From Planctomycetota bacterium (GTDB lineage: Bacteria; Planctomycetota; UBA1135), in NCBI GenBank assembly GCA_024229395.1, contig JAAESM010000050.1, positions 314,758-378,757 of the forward strand: a stretch of DNA of 64,000 nucleotides, read 5' to 3'. Positions 37,756-46,283 of the stretch are shown one piece after another. The notes under the pieces were generated by a model. It worked only from the letters and a program-made list of their open reading frames with translations, was not told the origin of the DNA and did no database searches. The translations under genes were made by a program, and so were the position numbers. Numbering within the stretch: position 1 is the first letter of the stretch; every line of letters begins with the position of its first letter.

Positions 37756-38319
37756 ATGAAAACCGCACTCTGCCTCTTACTCCTCAGCGCTGTCGCTGCC
37801 GGTCCGACCAAAACTTTCTTTACGCAGCAACAGGCTCTAAAAAATGCGTTCGGAGAAAAGGTCGAGACCAGCAAGAAGACGCACTACTGGAGTAAGGAGC
37901 AGCGTGTGCGTTTGGCCGATCTGGCTAGCGTGAACAAAGCGAATCAAGTCTCGGCTTACCATTCTGCGTTTAGCACCAAGCCCACCAAAGGACAGAAGGC
38001 AAACAGCAACACGGTGTGGTTCGACAAGCGCATCGTGCGCACCAAGGGTCAAGAGATCATGCTCGTGATCAATGACAAGGGCGTGATCCAAGACCTGGTT
38101 GTTTGCGCCTTCGATGAACCGATCAAGTACAAGCCCAGTGCCAAATGGTACGCACAGTTCAAGGGCAAGAAGCTCAACGACAAGTTGCAGCTCAAGCAAG
38201 AGATCCATGGCGTCAGTGGCGCCACTTTGACCGCGCGCTCCACCACCGAAGCGGCGCGTGAACTCTTGGCCGCAGCGCAAGTCGCGCGCGAAGCTGCCAA
38301 GGTCAAGAAACCGAAATGA
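37756..38319 (+). CDS. Periplasmic FMN-binding domain protein
   Basis: 187 residues from ATG at 37756 (a GTG lies just before). A short signal peptide (MKTALCLLLLSAVAAG) is followed by a basic FMN-binding domain. Near residue 160 the motif IHGVSGATLTARSTTEA matches the flavin-attachment SGAT(L/V)T of ApbE-flavinylated proteins; the Asp usually three residues before SGAT is His. The earlier segment IVRTKGQEIMLVINDKG also fits FMN-binding families. The stop overlaps the ATG of the next gene, so covalent flavin and the membrane protein are probably coupled in one electron path. Confidence 0.82.
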   Translation: MKTALCLLLLSAVAAGPTKTFFTQQQALKNAFGEKVETSKKTHYWSKEQRVRLADLASVNKANQVSAYHSAFSTKPTKGQKANSNTVWFDKRIVRTKGQEIMLVINDKGVIQDLVVCAFDEPIKYKPSAKWYAQFKGKKLNDKLQLKQEIHGVSGATLTARSTTEAARELLAAAQVAREAAKVKKPK

Positions 38320-38774
38320 CACGCCTAGAATCCCTATTCCACCATTGCGCCAACTTACTGGTCGGCGGCACGGGTTTGGTCTATGCGTGGATGCTGTACT
38401 TCGCCACGCCTAGCGGCGAGTTCTCGATCTTGAACCACCCATGGCAAGGTGACTTCCATGACCTGCACTTGCTGACTGCACCAATCCTGGTGATCTCCGT
38501 GGGCATGGTCTGGAAAGGGCACGCCGGCACCCGCTTGCGCAATTGCAATCCCAATCGCCGCGGCAGCGGAGTGGGTCTGTTGCTCAGCTTCCTACCGATG
38601 ATGTTCAGCGGTTATCTGTTGCAAGTCACGGTCGAGGAGAGTTGGCGCAGCATCTGGTTATGGGTACACCTAATCACCTCTGGCTTGTGGCTCGCCGCCT
38701 ATGCGATCCATTGGATCCTCAAGTACTTCGGCAGGTCGTCCGAGGCTACTCCACCGTCAGCACTAGATCGCTAG
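38316..38774 (+). CDS. Four-TM histidine-rich membrane protein, putative cytochrome b-type haem protein
   Basis: 152 residues with about four helices. Candidate haem ligands are His9/His10 (FHHCANLL), His in QGDFHDLHLL, His in MVWKGHAG, and the pair VHLITSG and AIHWILK in the last helices. The spacing of His within helices resembles small DUF4405/cytochrome b561-like proteins. The ATG overlaps the FMN-binding gene stop (ATGA at 38316-38319). Its 3' end overlaps the convergent lipoprotein gene by 29 bases. Likely role: pass electrons across the inner membrane to the flavoprotein. Confidence 0.72.
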   Translation: MTRLESLFHHCANLLVGGTGLVYAWMLYFATPSGEFSILNHPWQGDFHDLHLLTAPILVISVGMVWKGHAGTRLRNCNPNRRGSGVGLLLSFLPMMFSGYLLQVTVEESWRSIWLWVHLITSGLWLAAYAIHWILKYFGRSSEATPPSALDR

Positions 38775-40320
38775 CACCAAGCTTCACCCCTTCCATGGTG
38801 ACTTTGGCCTTACCCGGCGCACGCACCGTCAAGGTATAGCTGGAGTCATACAGTTCGTTGAATTGGAAGGTGCCGTCGGGGCTTGTCAGCACGGCGTCGC
38901 GGTCAAGGAAACGTTCTGGCATATGTACCGCCAGATAGCCTTCCATCGGCAGGGTTCCATTGATGCGCACTGGCACCCCAGAAAGCCCATTGCCGCTGGC
39001 ATCGACCACCCTACCGGCAATACCTGCACCGCTCTCGAGCACCACATCAAGAGGTTCCATGCCTACGTCGACATTCATCGGGCCGAGAAACTTCATGCCA
39101 AAACCAGCCTTGTAGAACAGCAGGCAAACATTCTTGCGAGGCTTGCCGACACCAAAGAGATAGGTGCCATTCTTGTCGGTGAAAACGCTTGGCTCGCCAT
39201 CGGCACTGAGCATCCAGATTTGCACGCCGACGGCTTCGGCGCCGTTGGAGTCTTGCACATGACCGGCAAGCGCTGCGCCCTTGGACATCTCAACCCACAC
39301 ATCTTGTTGACCAGCATCGAAGACTCTGCGCGAGGTCAAGAAAAGCGGATGACGAGCAGTGATGTTCCAGGCCTGAGATTCCGGGACGGCCGGCAAGGTG
39401 AATAGGCCTGCTTCATCGGACTTGGCTAAGCAAGCGCGCGGGCCGTACATGAACACTTCTTCGTATTGAGTTGGACGACGTTTGGCCTTGCGGTTCGGTT
39501 TACCAGCAACCACCATCACGTCGGCAATGGGTTCTTCGTTGCCATCAATGGCTTGACCGTAGACCACATGCCCCGGTTCCAAATGAATCTCAAGGCCACC
39601 AAAATCACGCGCTTCGCTCATGACACCGCCTGGGCGCCACACTGACATCATGTTTTCCCAATTGGCTTCCAACACGAAATGGCCACTGGGGAAACCGCCT
39701 AAACGGAATTCGCCGTTCTCATCACTGCGGGTGAAGATATCAACTCGAGAACTGAACATGTTGTCGAGACTGATCGTGTCGGTGAAGAAAGCACCGACGG
39801 TGGCTCCAGCAACAGGGTTGCCTTCGACATCTAGAACCACACCGCTAACAATGCCGCCGCGCTCCAACTCGACATGGATCTTGTGAGTTCGACCACCCAT
39901 CAACAAGGCACTTTCCTTATGGGCTGCCGGAGCGGTACGGGCGCTGGGATTGATCACCAATCCAACCAATCGGGAGCCATGCTCAAACTGCACTCGACGC
40001 GTACCGTCCGGCGTGGTGCGGACATCGGAACTAGAAGGTTTGCCGTCTTCTTCCCAACGAATTTCAAAGGGAACCCCTGAAGCTACTTGATCCGTACCCT
40101 TGATCGTGAAGGTCACCTCCAAAAAAGCAATGGCCTGAGGGTCAATCGGAGGCAGGTCATCGGGTTCCTGATCCGCGTTGGCTGAGCTGTCACGGGCATT
40201 GCCACCATTGCCCTCAACACCTTGCTTAGAAGGGTCTTGAGAAGGTTTGCTTGCATCGCTACAGGCACCTAATAAGGCGAGAAGCAGGAGGCAGGACCAT
40301 GTCAGACGACTGAATCGCAT
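38746..40320 (-). CDS. Lipoprotein with carboxypeptidase regulatory-like repeats
   Basis: 524 residues from ATG at 40320 (another ATG at 40326). Lipobox in LLLLALLGACSD, then a low-complexity Ser/Asn/Asp stretch and several beta-sandwich repeats with the pattern of carboxypeptidase regulatory domains: VVLDVEGNPVAGATVGAFF, HVQDSNGAEAVGVQIWMLS, VDASGNGLSGVPVRIN. Such proteins are extracellular or periplasmic and probably structural or binding. No enzymatic motif seen. It ends within the 3' end of the haem-protein gene. Confidence 0.85.
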   Translation of the reverse strand: MRFSRLTWSCLLLLALLGACSDASKPSQDPSKQGVEGNGGNARDSSANADQEPDDLPPIDPQAIAFLEVTFTIKGTDQVASGVPFEIRWEEDGKPSSSDVRTTPDGTRRVQFEHGSRLVGLVINPSARTAPAAHKESALLMGGRTHKIHVELERGGIVSGVVLDVEGNPVAGATVGAFFTDTISLDNMFSSRVDIFTRSDENGEFRLGGFPSGHFVLEANWENMMSVWRPGGVMSEARDFGGLEIHLEPGHVVYGQAIDGNEEPIADVMVVAGKPNRKAKRRPTQYEEVFMYGPRACLAKSDEAGLFTLPAVPESQAWNITARHPLFLTSRRVFDAGQQDVWVEMSKGAALAGHVQDSNGAEAVGVQIWMLSADGEPSVFTDKNGTYLFGVGKPRKNVCLLFYKAGFGMKFLGPMNVDVGMEPLDVVLESGAGIAGRVVDASGNGLSGVPVRINGTLPMEGYLAVHMPERFLDRDAVLTSPDGTFQFNELYDSSYTLTVRAPGKAKVTMEGVKLGASDLVLTVE

Positions 40321-40432
40321 GTGCATAGGCCAAGGATAACCCCCAACTCCCTGTATTTCAGGGCAAGATTGCCAAGGAACCCGCATTCCTATGGGGTAGG
40401 ATTGTGCACCGGACTGCCTTCCGGAACTTGTG

Positions 40433-42451
40433 ATGAAAACCCCTCGGAAATTATCCCTTGCCTCTGCAGCTGCCCTAGTCACGCTGCTGGCCCCTCTTTC
40501 TGCCCAACAAGATTGGGTGGCTTGGACCACCGTTGATGGCGCTTCCCAGACAGACCGATTCAGCTTTGCTATGCAAGCCGTAGGTGATTGGAACCAAGAT
40601 GGTTACGACGATTACGCCGTATCCTCGCCCGGTTCTGATGCGATGTACCACAACGGCGGCATGGTCACGATTCATTCCGGTGAAAACGACAGCATCTTGC
40701 TGACGATCGACGCCATGAATCCTGGTGAGCAGCTTGGCTTCAGTTTGGCTAACCTCGGTACCCACGGTGGCGACAGCATGCCAAAACTGGCGATTGGCGC
40801 CCCATTCGCAAACACTGCGAACGGGCCATTCTCCGGATTGGTGCGGATTTATGCCTGGGACAACGTCACCAGCACCTTGTCCATGGTCGATGAGATTAAT
40901 GGCGACAGCGCGGGAATGATGTTCGGCGCGAGCCTGGCTGCCTTCGACCGCGATGGCGATAGCGAGATGGATCTCGCAGTCGGCGCGATTGGTGCGAACT
41001 TCCAGGACGGGCAGGTCCTCACCTTCGAGATGAGCAGCGCAGGCGTTGCTCTCCCAGCAGCCGACATCTTCGATGGCGATGCTGGAAGTGGTCAAATGTT
41101 TGGCTGGGCCCTATCGCGCGTCAACGCAGACAACTTTGCCCCTCCGGGCGGCACGGTTGCCGATGACCTTGTGGTCGGTGTTCCTTTCGCCGACGGCACC
41201 GCAAGTGAAGCTGGTGCTGTATTCCTGATTGATGAGACCGGCGCTATGACCGAGTTGAGCAACCCATTCGACACGAATGTTGATGCTCACCTTGGTTACT
41301 GTGTCTCCGCTGGCCTCGACGCACTTGGTGATTTCACTGAGGACATCGCTGCAGGCGCCCCAGGCACGGCATTCGGTAACGTGCTGGTGTGGTCTGGTGA
41401 GGACCTAGCCCTTGGCCGAAACCTAATCGGTATCGCTAACGGTGACCGCTACGGTTTCTCAGCAGCCCTGATTCCTGACACCAACTTCGACGACAGGGCT
41501 GACGTCGCAGTCGGCGCGCCAGGCTTCAGCTCCAACCGCGGAGTCATGCGCGTCAGTGAAGCCGCCATCGCTGGCGACAACCTCTACACCGCCTTGGGCA
41601 TCTCAGGCTCGAACGCTCAGTTTGGTTTCACCGTCGCTTCTATTGGCGACATCAACCAAACCGGCAAGATGGAAGTTGCAGTCGGTACTGCTTGGATCGC
41701 CAACAACCGAGGCCGCCTCGAGACCTTCGCCCCACCGGCGCAGGACATCGGTCCGATCACCCTGCTGGCCAGTGGTTCCTTCAACTGGGCTACTGATGCT
41801 GTCATCGATGTCACAAACCTTTCCGAAGGTACTGGCGGCGACCTCTACTGGTACGTCGGTACGCACCTTGGCGACACCGTCTCCAACGATGGATTCGATG
41901 TCAACATCACCAATGGTGGTGCCCCTCCAACCCGTTTCGCCCAGACCGTAAGCCCTGGTACTTCTGATCAGAGGCTCTTCCCATTGGATGATCACATCGA
42001 CGATGGCACGGTTCTTTACTTCCAGTTGATCGAAGACCGTAACGGTTTCGTGCGCAACTCTGATGTAGACGGCGGCATGGTCCATGACCCAGGCGTGTCC
42101 ATTTTCGTCGAAGGCAACCAGGCTCCTGGAACCATCGTCGTGAAGACGCGTTGGGGTCACTTCAACAGCCCGATTTACCTCTACGCCACTCCTTTCGGTT
42201 TCACTGCAGGCGCGGTGAACTCTGTTCCTGGTAACAGCTGGAAGATCAACCTGCGCAACTCGCGCTACATCGGTAGCACCTCGAGCACGGATATCTCCGG
42301 TGCCCTTGGTGATGAAGATGAAGGCGACTTCACCTCCAACCCGATTCCAGTTCCTCCTGCTGCTTCCGGCCGCACGATTCACTTCCAGGCATACGACTGG
42401 GACCTGTTCAACCCGCAGCTCACCAACGTGCTTGGCGTTGACTTCCAGTAA
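40433..42451 (+). CDS. Secreted FG-GAP repeat protein (integrin-alpha-like propeller)
   Basis: 672 residues. Signal peptide MKTPRKLSLASAAALVTLLA-PLSAQ, then FG-GAP repeats from about residue 40 to 430 with motifs such as GDWNQDGYDDYAVSSPGS, FDRDGDSEMDLAVGAIG, FDDRADVAVGAPGF and GDINQTGKMEVAVGTAW, each carrying calcium-loop Asp/Asn. The remaining 240 residues are beta-rich with no motif recognised. It is an intact relative of the decayed FG-GAP gene at 9623-11358. It is followed by a strong terminator. Confidence 0.88.
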   Translation: MKTPRKLSLASAAALVTLLAPLSAQQDWVAWTTVDGASQTDRFSFAMQAVGDWNQDGYDDYAVSSPGSDAMYHNGGMVTIHSGENDSILLTIDAMNPGEQLGFSLANLGTHGGDSMPKLAIGAPFANTANGPFSGLVRIYAWDNVTSTLSMVDEINGDSAGMMFGASLAAFDRDGDSEMDLAVGAIGANFQDGQVLTFEMSSAGVALPAADIFDGDAGSGQMFGWALSRVNADNFAPPGGTVADDLVVGVPFADGTASEAGAVFLIDETGAMTELSNPFDTNVDAHLGYCVSAGLDALGDFTEDIAAGAPGTAFGNVLVWSGEDLALGRNLIGIANGDRYGFSAALIPDTNFDDRADVAVGAPGFSSNRGVMRVSEAAIAGDNLYTALGISGSNAQFGFTVASIGDINQTGKMEVAVGTAWIANNRGRLETFAPPAQDIGPITLLASGSFNWATDAVIDVTNLSEGTGGDLYWYVGTHLGDTVSNDGFDVNITNGGAPPTRFAQTVSPGTSDQRLFPLDDHIDDGTVLYFQLIEDRNGFVRNSDVDGGMVHDPGVSIFVEGNQAPGTIVVKTRWGHFNSPIYLYATPFGFTAGAVNSVPGNSWKINLRNSRYIGSTSSTDISGALGDEDEGDFTSNPIPVPPAASGRTIHFQAYDWDLFNPQLTNVLGVDFQ

Positions 42452-42501
42452 GTCGCACGCCGGATCGCCACGGCATCCTTCACGATGACCGTGGCATCCA
42501 A

Positions 42502-42545
42502 AGCAAAAAGGCCGACTCCATTTGATTGGAGTCGGCCTTTTTGCT
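42502..42545. terminator. Strong bidirectional intrinsic terminator
   Basis: A perfect 19-bp stem (42502-42520 with 42527-42545) closes a TTTGAT loop and is flanked by A and T runs on both sides. It ends the FG-GAP gene on the plus strand and could also stop minus-strand transcripts from the small gene at 42602-42760. Confidence 0.9.
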
Positions 42546-42601
42546 TTTTGGCAGCCATGGGAAAGCCCAGGGGTGCTAAGGGGGAAAGACGGTGCCTGCT
42601 T

Positions 42602-42760
42602 CTAGCTGGCGTCGGCCAGGCTGGCTTCTGGAATCTCAGTACTGGCATTGCTACTCGGACCAGCTCCGGTTCCAAACAACATGCTCGCAGCTACGAGCAA
42701 AGCAAACAGCACCAAAATAGCCACGAGGGCAACAAGGGGACGTTCAGCGGAGGTACGCAC
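42602..42760 (-). CDS. Small single-TM protein (52 residues), tentative
   Basis: If started at GTG (42758-42760) the product is MRTSAERPLVALVAILVLF-ALLVAASMLFG followed by a Ser/Ala-rich tail ending EIPEASLADAS. One clear TM helix with a basic N-terminus fits a small membrane protein. No Shine-Dalgarno is visible, and the open frame extends upstream without a better start. The region 42452-42888 otherwise holds only the terminator; I see no other gene there. Confidence 0.35.
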   Translation of the reverse strand: MRTSAERPLVALVAILVLFALLVAASMLFGTGAGPSSNASTEIPEASLADAS

Positions 42761-42888
42761 GAGTGAGGGGGAATCGTGGGATGCGTGGGGAAAGGAAAGG
42801 GCAGCGAACTGCCTTACACAATCAAACGTATCACGGAATCGCCGCTAAGATGCCACATAAATCACCAACTTTTGCGAATTCGGAATTC

Positions 42889-43473
42889 CTAGGCCAGTGG
42901 ATTCGGCGAGCGCACTAGGCTCAGAAACTCACTACGCGTACGTGGGTCGGAGCGGAAGGTTCCGAGCATGCAAGATGCGGTGGTCACGCTGGCTTGTTTG
43001 GAAACGCCACGCATCATCATGCATAGGTGGGCGGCCTCTGTAACCACAGCAACACCAAGCGGTTCCAGCACCTCACTGACGGCCTCGGCGATCTGCACGG
43101 TCATCCGTTCCTGCACCTGCAAACGCCGCGCGAACATATCCACGATGCGCGGCAGCTTGCTGAGGCCAATAATCTTGCCTTTTGGCAAGTAAGCGATGTG
43201 CGCGCGCCCATAAAAAGGCAGCATGTGGTGTTCGCACAAGGAATAGAACTCGATGTCCTTGACCAACACCATTTCATCAACTTCTTCAGCAAACAAGGCA
43301 CCGTTGACGACGTCTTTCAGCTCCACCTGATGGCCGCTGACTAGATACTGATAACTCTTGGCCACGCGCTCTGGCGTCTGCTTCAAGCCTTCGCGTTGCG
43401 GATCCTCCCCCAACTCAACGAGCATCTTCTTGACGAGGGCTTCCATCTGGGGGTTTGGCTGATTTTCACTCAT
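42889..43473 (-). CDS. folE: GTP cyclohydrolase I
   Basis: Zn-dependent first enzyme of tetrahydrofolate/pterin synthesis (GTP to dihydroneopterin triphosphate). The ATG at 43473 ([16 protein letters not shown]) gives the usual length of 194 residues; an upstream start would extend it into the PTPS gene. Motifs: [38 protein letters not shown] with zinc Cys/His, [29 protein letters not shown], and [12 protein letters not shown] with the second zinc Cys. The start overlaps the stop of the PTPS gene by eight bases, so the two are co-translated and probably act in sequence. Confidence 0.97.
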   Translation of the reverse strand: MSENQPNPQMEALVKKMLVELGEDPQREGLKQTPERVAKSYQYLVSGHQVELKDVVNGALFAEEVDEMVLVKDIEFYSLCEHHMLPFYGRAHIAYLPKGKIIGLSKLPRIVDMFARRLQVQERMTVQIAEAVSEVLEPLGVAVVTEAAHLCMMMRGVSKQASVTTASCMLGTFRSDPRTRSEFLSLVRSPNPLA

Positions 43474-43894
43474 GATCCGGTCCGAAGTAGTCACTACGAC
43501 AATCGCGGCTCTCTTCAATGCGCAAACGGAACAAGGAAGCACTGCTGTCGGTGAATGCGCTGGCCAACTGCTCCCAGAAGGCGATCAACAGGTTTTCCGA
43601 CGTAGGCACGATGCCTTGCAGGAAGGGCACATCCAAGTTCAAGTTGCGGTGATCAACTTGCTCGAAGATGCGCTTGTCGACCAACTGCTTGAGTTTGAGG
43701 AAGTCGTAGACCATGCCAGTCTCTGGATCGACCGGCCCCTGTAAAGTCACGCTGAACAGATAATTATGGCCATGACTATTGGGGCTAGCGCAGATTCCAT
43801 AGACCTCACGGTTGCGCTCCTCCGACCAGTCTTCGCGATAAAGACGGTAGGCGGCGCAAAATTCGGTGCGGTAACTGATCTGCTGTACTGGCAT
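43466..43894 (-). CDS. 6-pyruvoyl-tetrahydropterin synthase/QueD family, eukaryote-like motif, altered zinc ligand
   Basis: 142 residues from ATG at 43894. The family fold is clear: [19 protein letters not shown] keeps the His-x-His zinc pair and an upstream Cys spaced as in animal PTPS (C-N-N-P-N-G-H-G-H) rather than QueD (C-x-x-x-H-G-H); [13 protein letters not shown] and [12 protein letters not shown] also fit. The first zinc His, normally in F-x-A-A-H-R-L, is Tyr16 here (FCAAYRLY; codon TAC, bases 43847-43849). The preceding gene product folE makes its substrate. It may make pyruvoyl-tetrahydropterin or carboxy-tetrahydropterin (queuosine); the metal site is unusual. Confidence 0.85.
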   Translation of the reverse strand: MPVQQISYRTEFCAAYRLYREDWSEERNREVYGICASPNSHGHNYLFSVTLQGPVDPETGMVYDFLKLKQLVDKRIFEQVDHRNLNLDVPFLQGIVPTSENLLIAFWEQLASAFTDSSASLFRLRIEESRDCRSDYFGPDHE

Positions 43895-43955
43895 GATGAA
43901 AGCCCTGAGAAGGCTAGCCATATATGATAACTGTGCGGTTAGCTAGAATCGGGAC

Positions 43956-45254
43956 ATGTCTCTGAACCAGCGCCCTCTGGACCCCCGCAGTATCGCCTTT
44001 GGCGTGTTCTGGGCGGTGGCGGTGATGTTGGGTGTGAAGTTCCTGTTGGCGCCGTGGATTGAGCTGAATACGCGTGAACGCCATGAGCAGATCCTTGCTC
44101 AAGCCCACGCCACCATCCTGCAGAACAGCCTTGAGGCCCAAGACCCCTCCGACCTGATGCGCAGCGCGGCTGAGGGCATGTTGATATCGCTCGAAGACCC
44201 CTACGCCAGCTTCGTCGGGCCAGAGCAGATGCGCCGCTTCCATGAAGACAGCAGCGGCACCTTGGTCGGCATTGGCGTCATGCTCAACGGGCGCGGCACG
44301 GTGCTTTACCCGCAGCCCGACGGTCTGGCCGAGGCTGCAGGTCTACGTCCAGGCGACCGCTTCCTCGAGGTAGATGGCGTCGATGTTTCCGAATGGTTGA
44401 TGGATCAACTCACCGAGGTCTTGCGCGGCGAGATCGGCAGCGAAGTCAATCTATTGATGAAGCATCCCGATGACACCATTTATGAAGCGGTGTTCAAGCG
44501 CAGCAAGGTGCCCACTTTGACCGTTGGCGACGTTCGTCTGTTGGATGAAGAAGCTGGTATCGGTCATATCCACATCCGCTCCTTCGCCGGCACCACTGCT
44601 GCCGAGTTTGAACGCGCTATGTGGCGTTTGAATGGAATCGCTCCCAATGACGCCTTGAAGGCCTTGGTCCTGGACCTGCGCTGGAATATCGGTGGCCAGT
44701 TGAACTCGGCGATCGCGATCGCATCGTTCTTCCTGGATGGCGAACTAGTCTGCAGTCTCGAAGGCCGTAACCAAAAGACCGAGCAACGTTATTCGGCGCG
44801 CGGCAAGGCGATCTATAAAGATCTGCCTATCGTTTTGTTGGTCAACGAATGGAGTGCGTCAGGGTCAGAAGTCCTCGCCGCAGCGCTGCGTGATCGTGGC
44901 ATGGCGGTGTTGGTTGGTCAGCGCACTTATGGCAAAGGCATCTATCAGCAGGTCTATGATTTCGAGAAGGGCAACTTCGTGTTGAAGTTCACTGCCGGTT
45001 ATTACACGACCCCTTCCGGACGCATCCTCGAAGGTCATTTGAATCCTTCCTTGGTCGGCGGACTCGAAGCCGACATCCCGGTACAAGCCTTGCCCGAAAA
45101 CAGTGCCGCCATTCGCGCTTGGCTGCGACGCAATCCACCGCCCTCGCGTTTCCGCGACGAGGTCTTCGCCATGTTCCCGGCGATCCGTGACTTGCACCCC
45201 CCAGAGGATCGCGCATTGGAAACGGCACTACGCCTAATGCAAGCTAGCCTGTAG
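43956..45254 (+). CDS. S41 family C-terminal processing peptidase
   Basis: 432 residues. An N-terminal TM helix (residues 12-32, SIAFGVFWAVAVMLGVKFLL) anchors it in the inner membrane facing the periplasm. A PDZ domain spans about residues 92-175 (GTLVGIGVMLNGRGTVLYPQ, GLRPGDRFLEVDGVDV). The peptidase core has ALVLDLRWNIGGQLN (normally RNNPGG), the nucleophile region NEWSASGSEVLAAALRDRG, and the general-base Lys in GQRTYGKGIYQQ. It is divergent from the PTPS gene and followed by tsaD after 4 bases. Confidence 0.92.
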   Translation: MSLNQRPLDPRSIAFGVFWAVAVMLGVKFLLAPWIELNTRERHEQILAQAHATILQNSLEAQDPSDLMRSAAEGMLISLEDPYASFVGPEQMRRFHEDSSGTLVGIGVMLNGRGTVLYPQPDGLAEAAGLRPGDRFLEVDGVDVSEWLMDQLTEVLRGEIGSEVNLLMKHPDDTIYEAVFKRSKVPTLTVGDVRLLDEEAGIGHIHIRSFAGTTAAEFERAMWRLNGIAPNDALKALVLDLRWNIGGQLNSAIAIASFFLDGELVCSLEGRNQKTEQRYSARGKAIYKDLPIVLLVNEWSASGSEVLAAALRDRGMAVLVGQRTYGKGIYQQVYDFEKGNFVLKFTAGYYTTPSGRILEGHLNPSLVGGLEADIPVQALPENSAAIRAWLRRNPPPSRFRDEVFAMFPAIRDLHPPEDRALETALRLMQASL

Positions 45255-45258
45255 TTTG

Positions 45259-46281
45259 ATGAGTCAAAGTCTGGTTCTTGGAATCGAATCTTCCTGCGAC
45301 GAGACCGCCGCGGCGGTGGTTGCGAATGGCAAGCAAGTTCTGTCGTCGGTAGTCCACACGCAAATTGAAGAACATGCCGCATGGGGTGGCGTCGTGCCAG
45401 AAATCGCTGGCCGCAGCCATTTGCGTGCGATTCGCCCTGCCATCGAACAAGCGTTGAGCGATGCAGGCATCCATCATGAAGACTTGGCGGGGATCGCAGT
45501 GACCAACCGCCCAGGACTGCTTGGTTCCTTGTTGATTGGCGCAACTGCAGCCAAAGCCTTGTCGTGGGCTTGGCAAAAGCCTTTGGTTGGAGTGCATCAC
45601 ATTGAGGCGCATGTCTATGCCGCGTTAATGACCATCGAGCAGCCGCAGTTCCCGTACATCACTTTGGTGGTATCCGGTGGCCACACCTCCTTGTACCGCA
45701 CCACTTCGCCCTTGGATCATGAGTTGCTCGGCTGCACGCGTGACGACGCCGCCGGCGAGGCTTTAGATAAGGCGGCGAAGATGTTGAACCTTGGTTATCC
45801 CGGTGGTCCGGCGATTCAACAAGCGGCCGTAGATGGCAACCCTAAAGCCTTCCCCTTCAAACTACCGATGCTGGACCGAGACTCCTTGGAGTTCTCCTTC
45901 TCGGGATTAAAGACTGCCTTGCTCTACACCATCAAGGGACCTGGCGGCAAGATGGATGATCCGTGGATCATCGACCGCGAGAACATGACCGACTTGTGCG
46001 CAAGTTTTGAATATGCCGTCACCGAAACCTTGGCGCGCAAATGCGTACGAGCCTGCAAGCAGACCGGAATCGAACGAATCCTTGTCGGCGGCGGTGTGGC
46101 ATGCAACAAACGTCTGCGCACACTGATGCAAGTCTCGGCACAAAAGGCCGGGTTGGAAGCGGTCTTCGCACCCCCGGCATACTGCACCGACAACGCCGTG
46201 ATGATCGCTGGTCTCGGTTACGAGCTCCTGCAACGTGGGCAAATCGATGACCTCAACCTCGACGTCTTCGCACGCGCATAA
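45259..46281 (+). CDS. tsaD: tRNA N6-adenosine threonylcarbamoyltransferase
   Basis: Universal enzyme for t6A37 tRNA modification. The ATG at 45259 (MSQSLVLGIESSCDETAAAVV) is preferred over a TTG just before. Motifs: GIESSCDETAAAVV, HTQIEEHAAWGGVVPE, GVHHIEAHVYAA with the iron-ligand His, TLVVSGGHTSLYR, DDAAGEALDKAAKMLNLGYPGG, FSFSGLKTALLY, and VGGGVACNKRLR. 340 residues is standard. The other t6A genes are not in the window. Confidence 0.97.
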   Translation: MSQSLVLGIESSCDETAAAVVANGKQVLSSVVHTQIEEHAAWGGVVPEIAGRSHLRAIRPAIEQALSDAGIHHEDLAGIAVTNRPGLLGSLLIGATAAKALSWAWQKPLVGVHHIEAHVYAALMTIEQPQFPYITLVVSGGHTSLYRTTSPLDHELLGCTRDDAAGEALDKAAKMLNLGYPGGPAIQQAAVDGNPKAFPFKLPMLDRDSLEFSFSGLKTALLYTIKGPGGKMDDPWIIDRENMTDLCASFEYAVTETLARKCVRACKQTGIERILVGGGVACNKRLRTLMQVSAQKAGLEAVFAPPAYCTDNAVMIAGLGYELLQRGQIDDLNLDVFARA

Positions 46282-46283
46282 CG

